In this document: piece by piece, positions 45,460-55,176 of the stretch | How the letters are laid out: every line of letters starts with the position of its first letter | How positions within the stretch are numbered: position 1 is the first letter of the stretch | Source: Pseudomonas sp. TH31 | GTDB lineage: Bacteria > Pseudomonadota > Gammaproteobacteria > Pseudomonadales > Pseudomonadaceae | Assembly (NCBI RefSeq): GCF_016650815.1 | Contig: NZ_JAEKEZ010000038.1 | Coordinates: 1 to 64,000 of the forward strand | Direction: 5' to 3' | Length of the DNA: 64,000 nt | The notes under the pieces: model-generated | What the model was told of the DNA's origin: nothing | The model's input: only the letters and a program-made list of their open reading frames with translations | Databases searched by the model: none | Position numbers and translations under genes: made by a program

Positions 45460-46710
45460 GTTCTATGACGTGGTCATTGCCGGCGGCGGCGTGATCGGCG
45501 CGTCCTGCGCCTATCAACTGTCCAAGCGCAAAGACCTCAAGGTTGCGCTGATCGACTTCAAGCGTCCGGGCAACGCGACCCGGGCGTCGGCCGGCGGCTT
45601 GTGGGCCATCGGCGAATCGGTAGGGCTGGGCTGCGGGGTGATCTTCTTTCGCATGATGTCGGCCAACCGCAAGCGCGAAGCCCACGGCTCAGCCGTGGTG
45701 GTCGACTCCAGCACGCCGCACATCCTGCCGCAGTCGTTCTTCGATTTCGCCTTGCAGTCCAACGCCCTGTACCCGGCGCTGCACAAAGAGCTGCGGGACA
45801 ACCACGGCATGGACTTCAAGTTCGAAAAGACCGGGCTGAAGTTCGTGATCTACGACGATGAAGACCGGCTCTACGCCGAGCACATCGTTGCCTGCATTCC
45901 CCATTTGGCGGATCAGGTGCGCTGGCTGGACCAGGCCGCGCTGCGCGAAGCCGAACCCGCCGTCAGCCATGAAGCGAGGGGCGCGCTGGAGTTTCTCTGC
46001 GACCATCAGGTCAGCCCGTTCCGCCTGGCCGATGCCTATACCGAAGGCGCACGGCAGAACGGCGTGGACATGTACTTCAACACCAACGTCACCGGTGTGT
46101 TGCACCACGGCTCGCGAGTCACCGGCGTGCAAACCACCGAGGCCGGGGTGTTTCATTGCACCACCCTGATCAACGCGGCGGGGGCCTGGGCTGCAGACTT
46201 GAGTGAGCAGGCCACCGGCATTCGCATTCCGGTGAACCCGGTGAAGGGCCAGATCCTGCTGACCGAGCGCATGCCGAAAATCCTCCGCGGCTGCCTGACC
46301 ACCAGCGACTGTTACGTGGCGCAGAAGGACAACGGCGAGATCCTGATCGGCAGCACCACCGAGGACAAAGGCTTCGACGTCACCACCACCTACCCGGAGA
46401 TCGCCGGGCTGGTGCAAGGCGCGGTGCGCTGCATTCCGGAGCTGGCCGACGTCAACCTCAAGCGTACCTGGGCCGGGTTGCGCCGGGGTCGCCGGACGAG
46501 CTACCGATTCTTGGGCCGATGAAAGGGGTGGACGGTTATCTCAATGCTTGCGGGCATTTTCGCACCGGCATCCTGACGTCGGCGATTACCGGGGTGCTGC
46601 TGGATAAACTGGTGAACAACGAACCGTTGCCGCTGGATATCACACCGTTTTTGGCGGACCGGTTTGAGGTGAAGGCTGAGGCTCAGGTGAAGGCGCTGGA
46701 GTTGGCCTGA
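45452..46710 (+). CDS. hcnC: Hydrogen cyanide synthase subunit HcnC, one apparent frameshift
   Basis: This DAO-type flavoprotein starts YDVVIAGGGVIGASCAYQLS and contains RASAGGLWAIGESVGLGCGV, INAAGAWAADLSEQATG, and GEILIGSTTEDKGFD, all as I recall HcnC. It carries glycine oxidation activity in the complex. Near the end the frame breaks at CC (46483-46484); one extra C gives TWAGLRPGSPDELPILGPMK and continues through NACGHFRTGILTSAITGVLL to a 419-residue protein. It overlaps the hcnB stop by eight bases. Confidence 0.88.
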
Positions 46711-46731
46711 CGCAGCACCGCGTTATCGTTC

Positions 46732-46801
46732 ATCGCGGGCAAGCCTTGCTCCTACAGGTTTTGCGTCATGCCACTTGTAGGAGCAAGGCTTGCCCGCGAT
46801 G
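46732..46801. repeat. REP inverted pair between convergent genes
   Basis: CATCGCGGGCAAGCCTTGCT at 46732 is repeated in inverted form near 46782-46801 around GTAGGAGC heads. It separates hcnC from the convergent antiporter gene and probably forms the end hairpin of the hcn mRNA. Confidence 0.85.
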
Positions 46802-46807
46802 GCGGCT

Positions 46808-48622
46808 TCAAGCCTTGCCTGATTTCTCCTGCTCCTCCAACTGATCCGCCTCAAACAACTTGGCCAATTCCGCCCGCGCTTCCTGCGCCGTCTGCAAGAC
46901 TTTTGCCGCATCGTCATAAACCGCATGCTGCGCCTCCAGCACCTGTTCATCGTGGTGCTTGAAGCGTTTGATCCGCGCATCGGCCTGTGCCTGGGTCAGT
47001 CCGAGGCCAACCAGTGTCCGCCGGCTTATTTCCAGGCTGGAATAGTAGGTTTCCCGAATCGCCTCGGCGCCAAGGTCGACCAAACGATGTACATGCTGGC
47101 GGTTACGCGCCCGGGCGATGATTTTGATGTGCGGATACAAGCGGTGCACCACCTCCGCAGTCTTGATGTTGGTGTCCGGATCATCGGTGGCGATGATGAA
47201 GTATTCCGCCTGCTCGACCTTGGCTGCGCTGAGAATTTCCGGGCGCATCGGGTCACCGTAGAACACCGGCACGCCGCCGAAGCTGCGGGACAGCTCGATG
47301 GTTTCCACCGACGTATCCAGCGCCACGAACTTGATGTTCTGCGCGCGCAAAATCCGCGCAACAATCTGGCCCATCCGGCCCATGCCGGCGATCACCACAC
47401 GTGGCGCATCGGTGTCGATTTCGCGGAATTTCTCCGGCACCACCACCGGTTGCACCTTGGGCGAATACAGCCGCGCGCACAGCAGCAACAGCAGCGGCGT
47501 CACCGCCATGGACAGGGTGATCGTCAGCACCAGCAAGTCGTACAGGCGCGGCTCGAACAAGCCCTGATCGCGACCAATCTTGAACACCACAAACGCAAAC
47601 TCACCACCGGCCGCGAGCACGATGCCGAGGCGAATCGCACTGACCTTGCCCAAACCACCGGCCAGGCGACCAACGACAAACAGCAGCGGCAGCTTGATCG
47701 CGATCAACAACAGCGTCAGCCCCAGCACCGTGATCGGCGCGCTCAACAGCAGACTCAGGTTGGCGCCCATGCCGACACTGATGAAGAACAACCCCAGCAG
47801 CAGGCCTTTGAACGGTTCGATCTGCGCTTCCAGTTCGTGACGGTATTCGGAGTCCGCCAGCAGCAAACCGGCGAGGAACGCGCCCAGCGCCATCGATACG
47901 CCGACCAGGTCCATCAACCACGCCGTGCCGATGACTACCAGCAATGCGGTGGCGGTGGACACTTCCGGCAGACCGGTCCTTGCCACCACCCGGAACACCG
48001 GCCGCAGCAGGTAACGCCCGCCGATCACCACCACCGCGATACTGCCCAGCACCCGCAAGCCGTGGTTCAGATCTTCAGCGGCACTGCTGGTGTGATCACC
48101 GCCGGCCAGCAATGGCACCATGGCGATCAACGGGATCGCAGCAATGTCCTGGAACAGCAGAATCGCGAACGCCAGCCGCCCGTGGGGGCTGGTCAGTTCC
48201 TTGCGCTCGGCCAGGCTTTGCAGGCCGAACGCGGTGGACGACAACGCCAGGCCCAGGCCCAGCACAATCGCGCTGTTCAGCGACTGGCCGAACACGAACA
48301 ACGCCAGTACGCCAATCACCGAACCGGTTAGCAGCACCTGCGCCAGACCGACACCGAACACCGATTTGCGCATCACCCACAAACGTCGCGGCGACAGTTC
48401 CAGGCCGATGATAAACAGCAGCAACACCACCCCAAGCTCGGAGATATGGCTGACGCTTTGCGGGTTGCCGATCAAGCCCAACACCGAGGGCCCGATGATC
48501 ACCCCGGCAAACAGATAACCCAGCACAGCGCCCAATTGCAGACGCTTGGCCAAAGGCACGGTGAGCACCGCCGCGAACAGAAACACGACAGCGGCTTGCA
48601 ACAGGTTGCCTTCATGGGGCAT
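46808..48622 (-). CDS. CPA2 family cation:proton antiporter (KefB/KefC-like)
   Basis: The 604-residue protein has about 12 N-terminal membrane segments of the Na+/H+ exchanger type (LGAVLGYLFAGVIIGPSVLG, LGLALSSTAFGLQSLAE, GVSMALGAFLAGLLLADSEY) and a cytoplasmic RCK/TrkA-N domain (PRVVIAGMGRMGQIVARILR, ALDTSVETIELSRSFGG). This is the KefB/C plan: potassium efflux with proton uptake during electrophile stress. A C-terminal charged helix (AQEARAELAKLFEADQLEEQ) ends it. Glutathione control is typical of KefB/C but not proved here. Confidence 0.9.
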   Translation of the reverse strand: MPHEGNLLQAAVVFLFAAVLTVPLAKRLQLGAVLGYLFAGVIIGPSVLGLIGNPQSVSHISELGVVLLLFIIGLELSPRRLWVMRKSVFGVGLAQVLLTGSVIGVLALFVFGQSLNSAIVLGLGLALSSTAFGLQSLAERKELTSPHGRLAFAILLFQDIAAIPLIAMVPLLAGGDHTSSAAEDLNHGLRVLGSIAVVVIGGRYLLRPVFRVVARTGLPEVSTATALLVVIGTAWLMDLVGVSMALGAFLAGLLLADSEYRHELEAQIEPFKGLLLGLFFISVGMGANLSLLLSAPITVLGLTLLLIAIKLPLLFVVGRLAGGLGKVSAIRLGIVLAAGGEFAFVVFKIGRDQGLFEPRLYDLLVLTITLSMAVTPLLLLLCARLYSPKVQPVVVPEKFREIDTDAPRVVIAGMGRMGQIVARILRAQNIKFVALDTSVETIELSRSFGGVPVFYGDPMRPEILSAAKVEQAEYFIIATDDPDTNIKTAEVVHRLYPHIKIIARARNRQHVHRLVDLGAEAIRETYYSSLEISRRTLVGLGLTQAQADARIKRFKHHDEQVLEAQHAVYDDAAKVLQTAQEARAELAKLFEADQLEEQEKSGKA

Positions 48623-48764
48623 GGCAAAACTCCATAGACTCGGTACGGCGGGGGATACAAGGATAAGGGCTGGGGCTGCTTGCGTCAGCTATGCCGTTGC
48701 GATGATGGTGCCTGATGTACCGCCTTCGTCGGAACGCCGCCCGGAGCAGGCTCGCTCCCACAGT

Positions 48765-49505
48765 GGATCTTGGGTGTTCAGCTATTTTGTATTCGGCAGA
48801 GATCCCCGGTGGGGGCGGCCTTGCTCGCGAAGAGGCCATGACATCCAACATGGATGTCGACTGACACATCGCCTTCGCGAGCAAGCCCGCTCCCACATTG
48901 GATCTTGGGTGTTCACATATTTTGTAGTCGGCAGAGACCCCTGTGGGAGCGGGCTTGCTCGCGAAGAGGCCATTACATCCAACATAGATGTCGACTGACA
49001 CATCGCCTTCGCGAGCAAGCCCGCTCCCACATTGGATCTTGGGTGTTCACATATTTTGTAGTCGGCAGAGACCCCTGTGGGAGCGGGCTTGCTCGCGAAG
49101 AGGCCATTACATCCAACATAGATGTCGACTGACACATCGCCTTCGCGAGCAAGCCCGCTCCCACATTGGATCTTGGGTGTTCACATATTTTGTAGTCGGC
49201 AGAGACCCCTGTGGGAGCGGGCTTGCTCGCGAAGAGGCCATTACATCCAACATAGATGTCGACTGACACATCGCCTTCGCGAGCAAGCCCGCTCCCACAT
49301 TGGATCTTGGGTGTTCACATATTTTGTAGTCGGCAGAGACCCCTGTGGGAGCGGGCTTGCTCGCGAAGAGGCCATTACATCCAACATAGATGTCGACTGA
49401 CACATCGCCTTCGCGAGCAAGCCCGCTCCCACATTGGATCTCGGTAGTACACAAATTTCGTGGTCGGCAGGGAAACCTGTGGGAGTGAGCCTGCTCGCGA
49501 TGGCG
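48765..49505. repeat. 134-bp tandem REPIN array, four identical copies
   Basis: A 134-bp unit containing one complete GTGGGAG-family REPIN is repeated head to tail. Copy boundaries lie at 48765, 48900, 49034, 49168, 49302 and 49436. Copies 2-5 are identical over all 134 bases, copy 1 has about a dozen changes and copy 6 is a divergent partial. Identity of the inner copies shows recent amplification or strong conversion. The 977-bp gap between the antiporter and LysR genes holds nothing else; open frames seen in it are repeat artefacts. Confidence 0.95.
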
Positions 49506-49600
49506 GCTTGGAAGTCGCCGCTATACGGTTACATTTTGCATCAATTAGCTGCATTCATAGGATAAGCTGATCAATCTGCCCGTCCCCCCGAGTGCGCACC

Positions 49601-50514
49601 ATGGCCATCAACTTCGACCTGAACGATCTGCAAGCCTTCCGCGCCGTGGTCGAGCAGGGCAGCTTTCGCAAGGCTGCCGACACGGTGCGCATTTCCCAGC
49701 CGGCCTTGAGCCGGCGTATCGAAAAACTCGAAGACGCCCTCGGCGTGAAGCTGTTCGAACGCACCACCCGCAAGGTCAGCCTGACCCAGGCCGGGCGCGG
49801 GTTTATCCCCAGCGTCGAGCGTTTGCTGGACGATCTGGACGTGGCGCTGCTGGGCATCAGCGAAGTCGCCTCGACCCGGCTCGGGCATGTCACCGTCGCC
49901 TGCGTGCCGTCGGCGGCGTACTACTTTATGCCGCGGGTAATCGCGCATTACCACCGGCAATTTCCCCGGATCAAGGTCAAGGTCCTCGATTCCAGTGCCC
50001 ACGACGTGCTCAGCGCCGTGGTCAACGGCGAGGCGGATTTTGGCCTGAGCTTCTTGGGCACGCTGGAGTCCGAGGTCGATTTTGAACCGCTGGTGCAAGA
50101 GGGCTACGTGGTGGCCTGTCGGCGCGATCACCCGTTGGCCGGGCGCAGCAGCGTGACGTGGGATGAGTTTTACCAGCAGGACTACATCTCGCTGGACAAG
50201 ACTTCGGGCAACCGTTTTTGCTCGATCAAGCGCTGGCCGGCGTGGTGCCGCAGCGAGCGAGCATCTGCGAAACCCGTCACGTCACGACGATGATCGGGCT
50301 GGTGGAAGCCGGGCTGGGCGTGGCGGCAGTACCGATGATGGCGATGCCGGCGCAAGATCACCCGATCCTGACCCGGGTGCCGCTCACCGATCCATGGGTG
50401 ATGCGCAGTGTCGGGCTATTGAAGCGCCGGGGTCGCACGTTGACCCCGGCAGCCTTGGAGCTGGAACGGCTGGTGGTGGCAATGAAAGTCCAGCCGCCAG
50501 CTGTCAGCGGCTGA
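49601..50514 (+). CDS. LysR family regulator, one apparent frameshift
   Basis: A standard LysR winged helix (FDLNDLQAFRAVVEQGSFRK, ISQPALSRRIEKLEDALGV) is followed by an effector domain (GHVTVACVPSAAYYFMPRVI). The frame breaks in a run of five T (50215-50219); six T give SGNRFLLDQALAGVVPQRAS and a 304-residue protein. Its 3' end overlaps the end of the convergent binding protein gene by 11 bases. Together they suggest control of the binding protein/MFS pair. Confidence 0.85.
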
Positions 50515-51274
50515 CCGAATCCAGCCCGGTGGCTTGCACCTGCGGCTGAACAGCCGGGGAGGCCAGGTAGTCCAGCAAGGCCTTGGCCTCGGCCGGGTGT
50601 TGCGCGCCCAGCGCAATGCCGGCGGCGAAACGGGTCACCGACTGCACCGACTCCGGAATTTTCGCCACAAAACTCACCCCTGGCACCGGCAGCAATTCGC
50701 TGACCTGCTGGAAGCCCAGTTGATAGTCGCCGGTCGCAACCACCGAGCCCACCGGGATTTTCGGGATCATCTTCGATTTGGGCTTGAGCTGGTCTTCGAT
50801 GCCCAACTTCTTGAACAGCTGCTCCTCGATGTACACACCGCTGGCGCTATCGGAATAGGCCACCGACTTGGCGTCGAGCAGGGTCTTTTTCAAAGCCTCG
50901 ACCGAACTGATGTCCGGTTTCGCTGCGCCTTCGCGCACCACCAGGCCAATCCGCGAGTCCGCCAGTTCCACCCGTGAAGCGGGGTCGACCTTGCCTTGTT
51001 TGATCAGGTCGTCCAGCGCGTAGCCGACCATGATCACCACATCGGCTTTTTCACCGCGAGCCAGGCGATTGGGGATTGCCTCCGGCGCCTTGCCCATCGA
51101 TGGGCCGAGGTCGGTGTGCAGGGTGTTGCCGGTGGACGTGGCGAATTCCGGGCCGAGGATTTTGTAGGCAGCGGTGAAGCCGCCGGAAGTCATCACGCGG
51201 ATTTCTTCGGCTTGGGCGACGGAGCTCAAACTCGCGATCAGGATCAGCGCTGCATAGCTGAAAAGCTTTTTCAT
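50504..51274 (-). CDS. ModA-like periplasmic substrate-binding protein
   Basis: The 256-residue protein has a signal peptide cut after VAQA (residue 22) and a type 2 binding-protein fold like ModA: EIRVMTSGGFTAAYKILGPE, ANRLARGEKADVVIMV-type loop, and SDSASGVYIEEQLFKKLGIE. No ModB or ModC genes adjoin it; an MFS carrier lies 27 bp upstream in the same direction. The ligand is therefore more likely an organic acid or aromatic than molybdate, which is inference. It is convergent with the LysR gene. Confidence 0.82.
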   Translation of the reverse strand: MKKLFSYAALILIASLSSVAQAEEIRVMTSGGFTAAYKILGPEFATSTGNTLHTDLGPSMGKAPEAIPNRLARGEKADVVIMVGYALDDLIKQGKVDPASRVELADSRIGLVVREGAAKPDISSVEALKKTLLDAKSVAYSDSASGVYIEEQLFKKLGIEDQLKPKSKMIPKIPVGSVVATGDYQLGFQQVSELLPVPGVSFVAKIPESVQSVTRFAAGIALGAQHPAEAKALLDYLASPAVQPQVQATGLDSVSR

Positions 51275-51301
51275 CGATTATTTCTCGCAGTCAAAGGTCA
51301 A

Positions 51302-52594
51302 TCACGACACGGCTGGTTGCAGGCGGCCGGTGGAGCGGCGATAGAGAAACAGCGTCGCGCACAACGCACAGAGCGCCGCAAAACTCATCCAGTAACCCGG
51401 TGCAGCCTTGTCGCCGGTGTACTGGATCAGCAACGTCGACATCGCCGGAGTGAAGCCACCGAACACCGCCGTGGCCAGGCTATACGCCAACGAGAACCCG
51501 GCGACCCGCACTTCCACCGGCATGATTTCGGTGAGGGCGGCGACCATCGCGCCGTTGTACAAGCCATAGATGAACGACAGCCACAGCAACACCAGCAGCA
51601 TGTTGATGAAACTTGGCGCGTTCACCAGATAGGTCAACGCCGGATAGGCCGTGGCCAGGGTCAGCAGCGACATGGCGATCAGCACCGGGCGCCGACCGAT
51701 ACGGTCGGACAAGGCACCGCCAATCGGCAGCCAGAAGAAGTTCGAAACCCCCACCAGCAACGTCACCAGCAACGCATCGGAGGTGCTCAAGTGCAGCACG
51801 GTTTTGCCGAAGGTCGGCGCGTACACGGTGATCAGGTAAAACGCGGTGGTGGTCAGGGCGACCATCAGCATCCCGCCGAGCACGATGCCCCAGTTCTGCG
51901 CCAGGGTACGGAACACTTCGCCCATGCCCGGACGGTGTTTGCGCGCAGCGAACTCGGCAGTTTCTTCCAGGTTGCGGCGCAGGAAAAAGATGAACGGCAC
52001 AATCATGCAGCCGACGAAAAACGGAATCCGCCAGCCCCAATCGGCAATCATCGTCGGCGCCATCCATTGGTTCAGCCCATAGCCCAGTGCTGCCGCGACA
52101 ATGATCGCCACTTGCTGGCTGGCCGACTGCCAACTGGTGAAGAAGCCCTTGTTGCCCGGCGTGGCAATCTCCGAGAGGTACACCGAGACACCCCCCATTT
52201 CCGCACCGGCCGAGAAACCTTGCAGTAAGCGGCCAATCAACACGAGGGCCGGTGCGAACAGCCCGATCGTTTCGTAGCCGGGCACCAGCACAATCAGAAT
52301 CGTACCGCTGGCCATGATCGACAGCGTGACGATCAAGCCTTTGCGCCGGCCCACATCATCGATGTAGGCGCCCAGCACCACAGCGCCCAATGGCCGCATC
52401 AGGAACCCGGCGCCGAACACTGCAAACGTCATCATCAGCGAGGCAAATTCGCTGCTGGCCGGGAAGAACACGGCGGCGATCTGGGTGGCGTAGAAGCCGA
52501 AAAGGAAGAAGTCGAACTGTTCGAGGAAGTTGCCGGAGGTCACCCGGAAAATCGAACTGGCGTGGGAACGCCCGGAAGGGCTTGATGCTGTCAT
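51302..52594 (-). CDS. MFS metabolite:H+ symporter (CitA/tricarballylate-like)
   Basis: The 430-residue protein has 12 membrane segments and the MHS-family features NFLEQFDFFLFGFYATQIAA at helix 1, GAYIDDVGRRKGLIVTLSIM between helices 2 and 3, and GRLLQGFSAGAEMGGVSVYL in helix 4. Relatives carry citrate, tricarballylate, ketoglutarate or osmolytes. I took ATG 52594 (MTASSPSGRSH); the longer frame adds an unlikely leader. It is co-oriented with the binding protein gene, 27 bp apart. Confidence 0.88.
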   Translation of the reverse strand: MTASSPSGRSHASSIFRVTSGNFLEQFDFFLFGFYATQIAAVFFPASSEFASLMMTFAVFGAGFLMRPLGAVVLGAYIDDVGRRKGLIVTLSIMASGTILIVLVPGYETIGLFAPALVLIGRLLQGFSAGAEMGGVSVYLSEIATPGNKGFFTSWQSASQQVAIIVAAALGYGLNQWMAPTMIADWGWRIPFFVGCMIVPFIFFLRRNLEETAEFAARKHRPGMGEVFRTLAQNWGIVLGGMLMVALTTTAFYLITVYAPTFGKTVLHLSTSDALLVTLLVGVSNFFWLPIGGALSDRIGRRPVLIAMSLLTLATAYPALTYLVNAPSFINMLLVLLWLSFIYGLYNGAMVAALTEIMPVEVRVAGFSLAYSLATAVFGGFTPAMSTLLIQYTGDKAAPGYWMSFAALCALCATLFLYRRSTGRLQPAVS

Positions 52595-52740
52595 TGACGT
52601 GTACTCCAGCGCTTTTATGACGTGCGCCGCGTGGGGGCAGCGCACGGTTCTTATTGGCGCGGATAGTGGAGCAGGGGGATCGATATGTTAATTGCATAGT
52701 TGGCATGCATTGATGCGTGAAGCGGATCAATGCGCTTGAT

Positions 52741-53000
52741 AATGATGTCGCCTGACACGACGCCTTCGCGAGCAGGCTCGCTCCCACAGGAGATTTGCAG
52801 TGAACACAGAATCCGTGAACAACCGAGATTAAGTGTGGGAGCGGGCTTGCTCGCGAAGAGGCCATACGATTCAACATCGATGTCGCCTGACACGACGCCT
52901 TCGCGAGCAAGCCCGCTCCCACAGGAGATTTGCAGTGAACACAGAATCAGTGAACACCCGGGATCAAATGTGGGAGTGAGCCTGCTCGCGAAGGCGGTGG
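52741..53000. repeat. Tandem GTGGGAG-family REPIN units
   Basis: Two units of about 135 bp, each with a REP, a shared spacer (AGATTTGCAGTGAACACAGA) and the next REP, are arranged in tandem. They resemble the 134-bp array at 48765-49505 in architecture and partly in spacer sequence (CCTGACACGACGCCTTCGCG versus CTGACACATCGCCTTCGCG). Confidence 0.9.
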
Positions 53001-53017
53001 ATCAGGCAACCCAACCG

Positions 53018-53623
53018 TCAGATATACGCCTCGATATGCGCCATCCCCCGGCCCACATAATCTTCCTTCTCACCCACCGGCGCGAAGTAGTGCAGCACTT
53101 CTCGCGCCGTTTCAATGCCCTTGAGCCGGGCCAGCACCCACGCCGACAAGTATTGCGCCGACAAACAACCGCCCGCGGTGGCGATGTTGCCATTGGCATG
53201 AAACGCCTGATTCACGATGTTGGCCCCGGCCGCCTGCACCCAGGGTTTGCTGGTGGTGTCGGTGCAGGCCGGCGCATCGCCGAGTAGACCGAGTTTGGCC
53301 AGCAGGAACGTGCCGGAGCATTGCGAGCCCAGCAGTTGTCGCGCCGGGTCGAATTTCAGTTGATCCATGATCGCCGGGTCGTCGGCCACTTCCCGGGTCT
53401 TCATGCCACTGCCGAACAGCACTGCATCGGCGGCACAGGCTTGTTGCAGATCGATGTGCGAGTCGATGGTCAAACCGTTCATCGACGTCACCCGTGGCGT
53501 CGGCGAAGCAATGTTCACCCGCCAGTCCTGGTCTCCGAGCAGCGAAATGCGGCTGAGCATGCCGTAGGCAATCAGCGAATCCAGTTCGTTGAAACCGTCG
53601 AAGGTCAAAATGGCGATGTGCAT
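53018..53623 (-). CDS. DJ-1/PfpI family protein
   Basis: The 201-residue protein has a class I glutamine amidotransferase-like fold: HIAILTFDGFNELDSLIAYG, AVLFGSGMKTREVADDP, and the nucleophile elbow LLGSQCSGTFLLAKLGLL with the conserved Cys. It lacks the AraC domain of the GlxA-type regulator earlier in the window. Relatives include isonitrile hydratase-like and chaperone/deglycase proteins; activity is not predictable. ATG 53623 (MHIAI) is the normal family start. Confidence 0.86.
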   Translation of the reverse strand: MHIAILTFDGFNELDSLIAYGMLSRISLLGDQDWRVNIASPTPRVTSMNGLTIDSHIDLQQACAADAVLFGSGMKTREVADDPAIMDQLKFDPARQLLGSQCSGTFLLAKLGLLGDAPACTDTTSKPWVQAAGANIVNQAFHANGNIATAGGCLSAQYLSAWVLARLKGIETAREVLHYFAPVGEKEDYVGRGMAHIEAYI

Positions 53624-53772
53624 GGCGAATCCCGATGTTTTTTCGCAGCCTACGCCGACCTGGCGCGACGCCTGCCGTACAGTGGGCCGCAGAATCATCG
53701 CTACAGTAAGGAATGATTCGCCATGCGCGCAGTCGGAACTCAGTCACCACTGACATCCCAAGAGGTTCACCG

Positions 53773-54081
53773 ATGAACAGCAAAACCCTTATCGCCAGCC
53801 TCGCCCTTGTCGCCGGAATCGCCGGTATCAGCCCCATCGTTCAAGCCGCGGAGTCCCCGCAGAAAACCGTCCAGCCCGGCGTCAACAACGCCCGCAGCCT
53901 GGTGAAAGGCGACCGCGCGCCGGAGGTTTATCAGCGCAGCGAAAAAGCCGTGAAAAACTGGAAGGCCAAAGGCCTGAAGGCGCCGGCGTCTGATGCGCAG
54001 TGGGTGCAGATCAATGACAAATACATGATGGTGTTGATTACCAGCGGAACGATTGTGGATGTCACGCCGGTAGAGCGCTAA
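53773..54081 (+). CDS. RcnB-like exported protein
   Basis: The 102-residue protein has a signal peptide cut after VQAA (about residue 26) and ends with WVQINDKYMMVLITSGTIVD, the signature of RcnB/DUF-type periplasmic proteins. E. coli RcnB helps nickel and cobalt homeostasis. The dmeR/dmeF genes for Co/Ni efflux lie 2.2 kb downstream, but not in one operon. AAGAGG precedes the ATG. The metal role here is inference. Confidence 0.78.
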   Translation: MNSKTLIASLALVAGIAGISPIVQAAESPQKTVQPGVNNARSLVKGDRAPEVYQRSEKAVKNWKAKGLKAPASDAQWVQINDKYMMVLITSGTIVDVTPVER

Positions 54082-54102
54082 GCCCCTGGAGCCCGGGCGA
54101 AG

Positions 54103-55176
54103 CTATTCGCTGTGCACGCGCACCGGGCTGTTGGTTCCCAACCGATACTGATTATTCCCACTGCGCTTGGCCTCATACATCGCCAGATCCGCAATATGAA
54201 TCAGCCGATCCATGCTCGGCGCATGATCCGGGAACACCGCGACCCCAAGGCTGGTGCCAATGTGGCGCTGGTCGTTGCCAATCGTCACCGGCGGTGAGAG
54301 TTCGACGAAGATTTTCTGACAGATGCTGCGGGCTTCATCTTGCAGGTTGATGCCTTGCGGCAGGCCTTGGAGGATCACCACGAATTCGTCGCCGCCAATG
54401 CGCGCGACGGTGTCGGTTGAGCGCAGGATTCGCTTGAGTCGGGTGGCGGTGGTAACCAGCACCCGATCGCCCGCCGCGTGACCGTAATGGTCGTTGATTG
54501 CCTTGAAACCATTGAGGTCGACAAACACCAGCGCCACCCGTGTGGCGGTGATGCGCGCCTGTTCCAGTGCATCGGACAGGCGTTCTTCGAGCACCAGGCG
54601 ATTGGGCAGGCCGGTCAAGGGGTCGTAATGGGCCAGGTGTTGCAGGTAACTGGCGGAGGCTTTTTCTTCGGTGATGTCGCGCACCACACCCATCATTTTG
54701 ATCGTGGTGTCGTGGTCGTTCTTCACCACATTGCCAGTCTCGCGCAACCAGCGGATGGTACCGTCGGGCCAGACCACGCGGTATTCCTCGTCATGGTTTT
54801 CGCCGGTTTCCAGGCAGCGCAATTCACCGGCGCGGACCTTGGTCCGGTCGTCCGGGTGCACGCAGGAACAGAACAGGGCGTAGGAGGGCGTGACCTCGCC
54901 GATCTTGAACCCGAACATGCCGTAGATCGCCTCCGACCAGTAGAGCTTGTCGGTGTCCACGTCCCAGTCCCAAGTGCCGATACGGGCGAAGTACTGGCTG
55001 CGTTTGAAGCGTTCGGCCTCCGGGTCCAGATGAATGTTTTGGCCTTCGGACAGGCTGGCGATCAGCGCGCGGCATTCCGACAGTTGCTGTTGCAGGGAAT
55101 ACTGGCGCCAAACCAGCGCAACAAGCACGGCAAGCATCACTGAGCCAATGGCAGCGCTGATCCAGAGGACACTCAT
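54103..55176 (-). CDS. PAS-GGDEF diguanylate cyclase
   Basis: The 357-residue protein has one N-terminal membrane anchor (LWISAAIGSVMLAVLVALVW), a PAS/PAC sensor (ARIGTWDWDVDTDKLYWSEA, then RWLRETGNVV) and a GGDEF domain (YDPLTGLPNRLVLEERL, VDLNGFKAINDHYGHAAGD, RIGGDEFVVIL). The intact GGDEF motif predicts synthesis of cyclic di-GMP from two GTP, with PAS-mediated control. There is no EAL domain. A canonical RxxD product-inhibition site five residues before GGDEF (RSTDTVARIGG) seems present. Confidence 0.9.
   Translation of the reverse strand: MSVLWISAAIGSVMLAVLVALVWRQYSLQQQLSECRALIASLSEGQNIHLDPEAERFKRSQYFARIGTWDWDVDTDKLYWSEAIYGMFGFKIGEVTPSYALFCSCVHPDDRTKVRAGELRCLETGENHDEEYRVVWPDGTIRWLRETGNVVKNDHDTTIKMMGVVRDITEEKASASYLQHLAHYDPLTGLPNRLVLEERLSDALEQARITATRVALVFVDLNGFKAINDHYGHAAGDRVLVTTATRLKRILRSTDTVARIGGDEFVVILQGLPQGINLQDEARSICQKIFVELSPPVTIGNDQRHIGTSLGVAVFPDHAPSMDRLIHIADLAMYEAKRSGNNQYRLGTNSPVRVHSE

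Noticed and set aside
46925..48331. A 468-codon open frame antisense to the antiporter gene
   Set aside because: Its composition is dominated by Arg, Gln and His as expected of an antisense shadow of a GC-rich membrane gene.
48782..49454. Repeated 92-115-codon frames in the 134-bp array
   Set aside because: They are translations of REPIN units on both strands without start signals.
50504..51274. Molybdate transporter operon
   Set aside because: No modB or modC gene is adjacent; the neighbour is an MFS carrier, so molybdate specificity is not supported.
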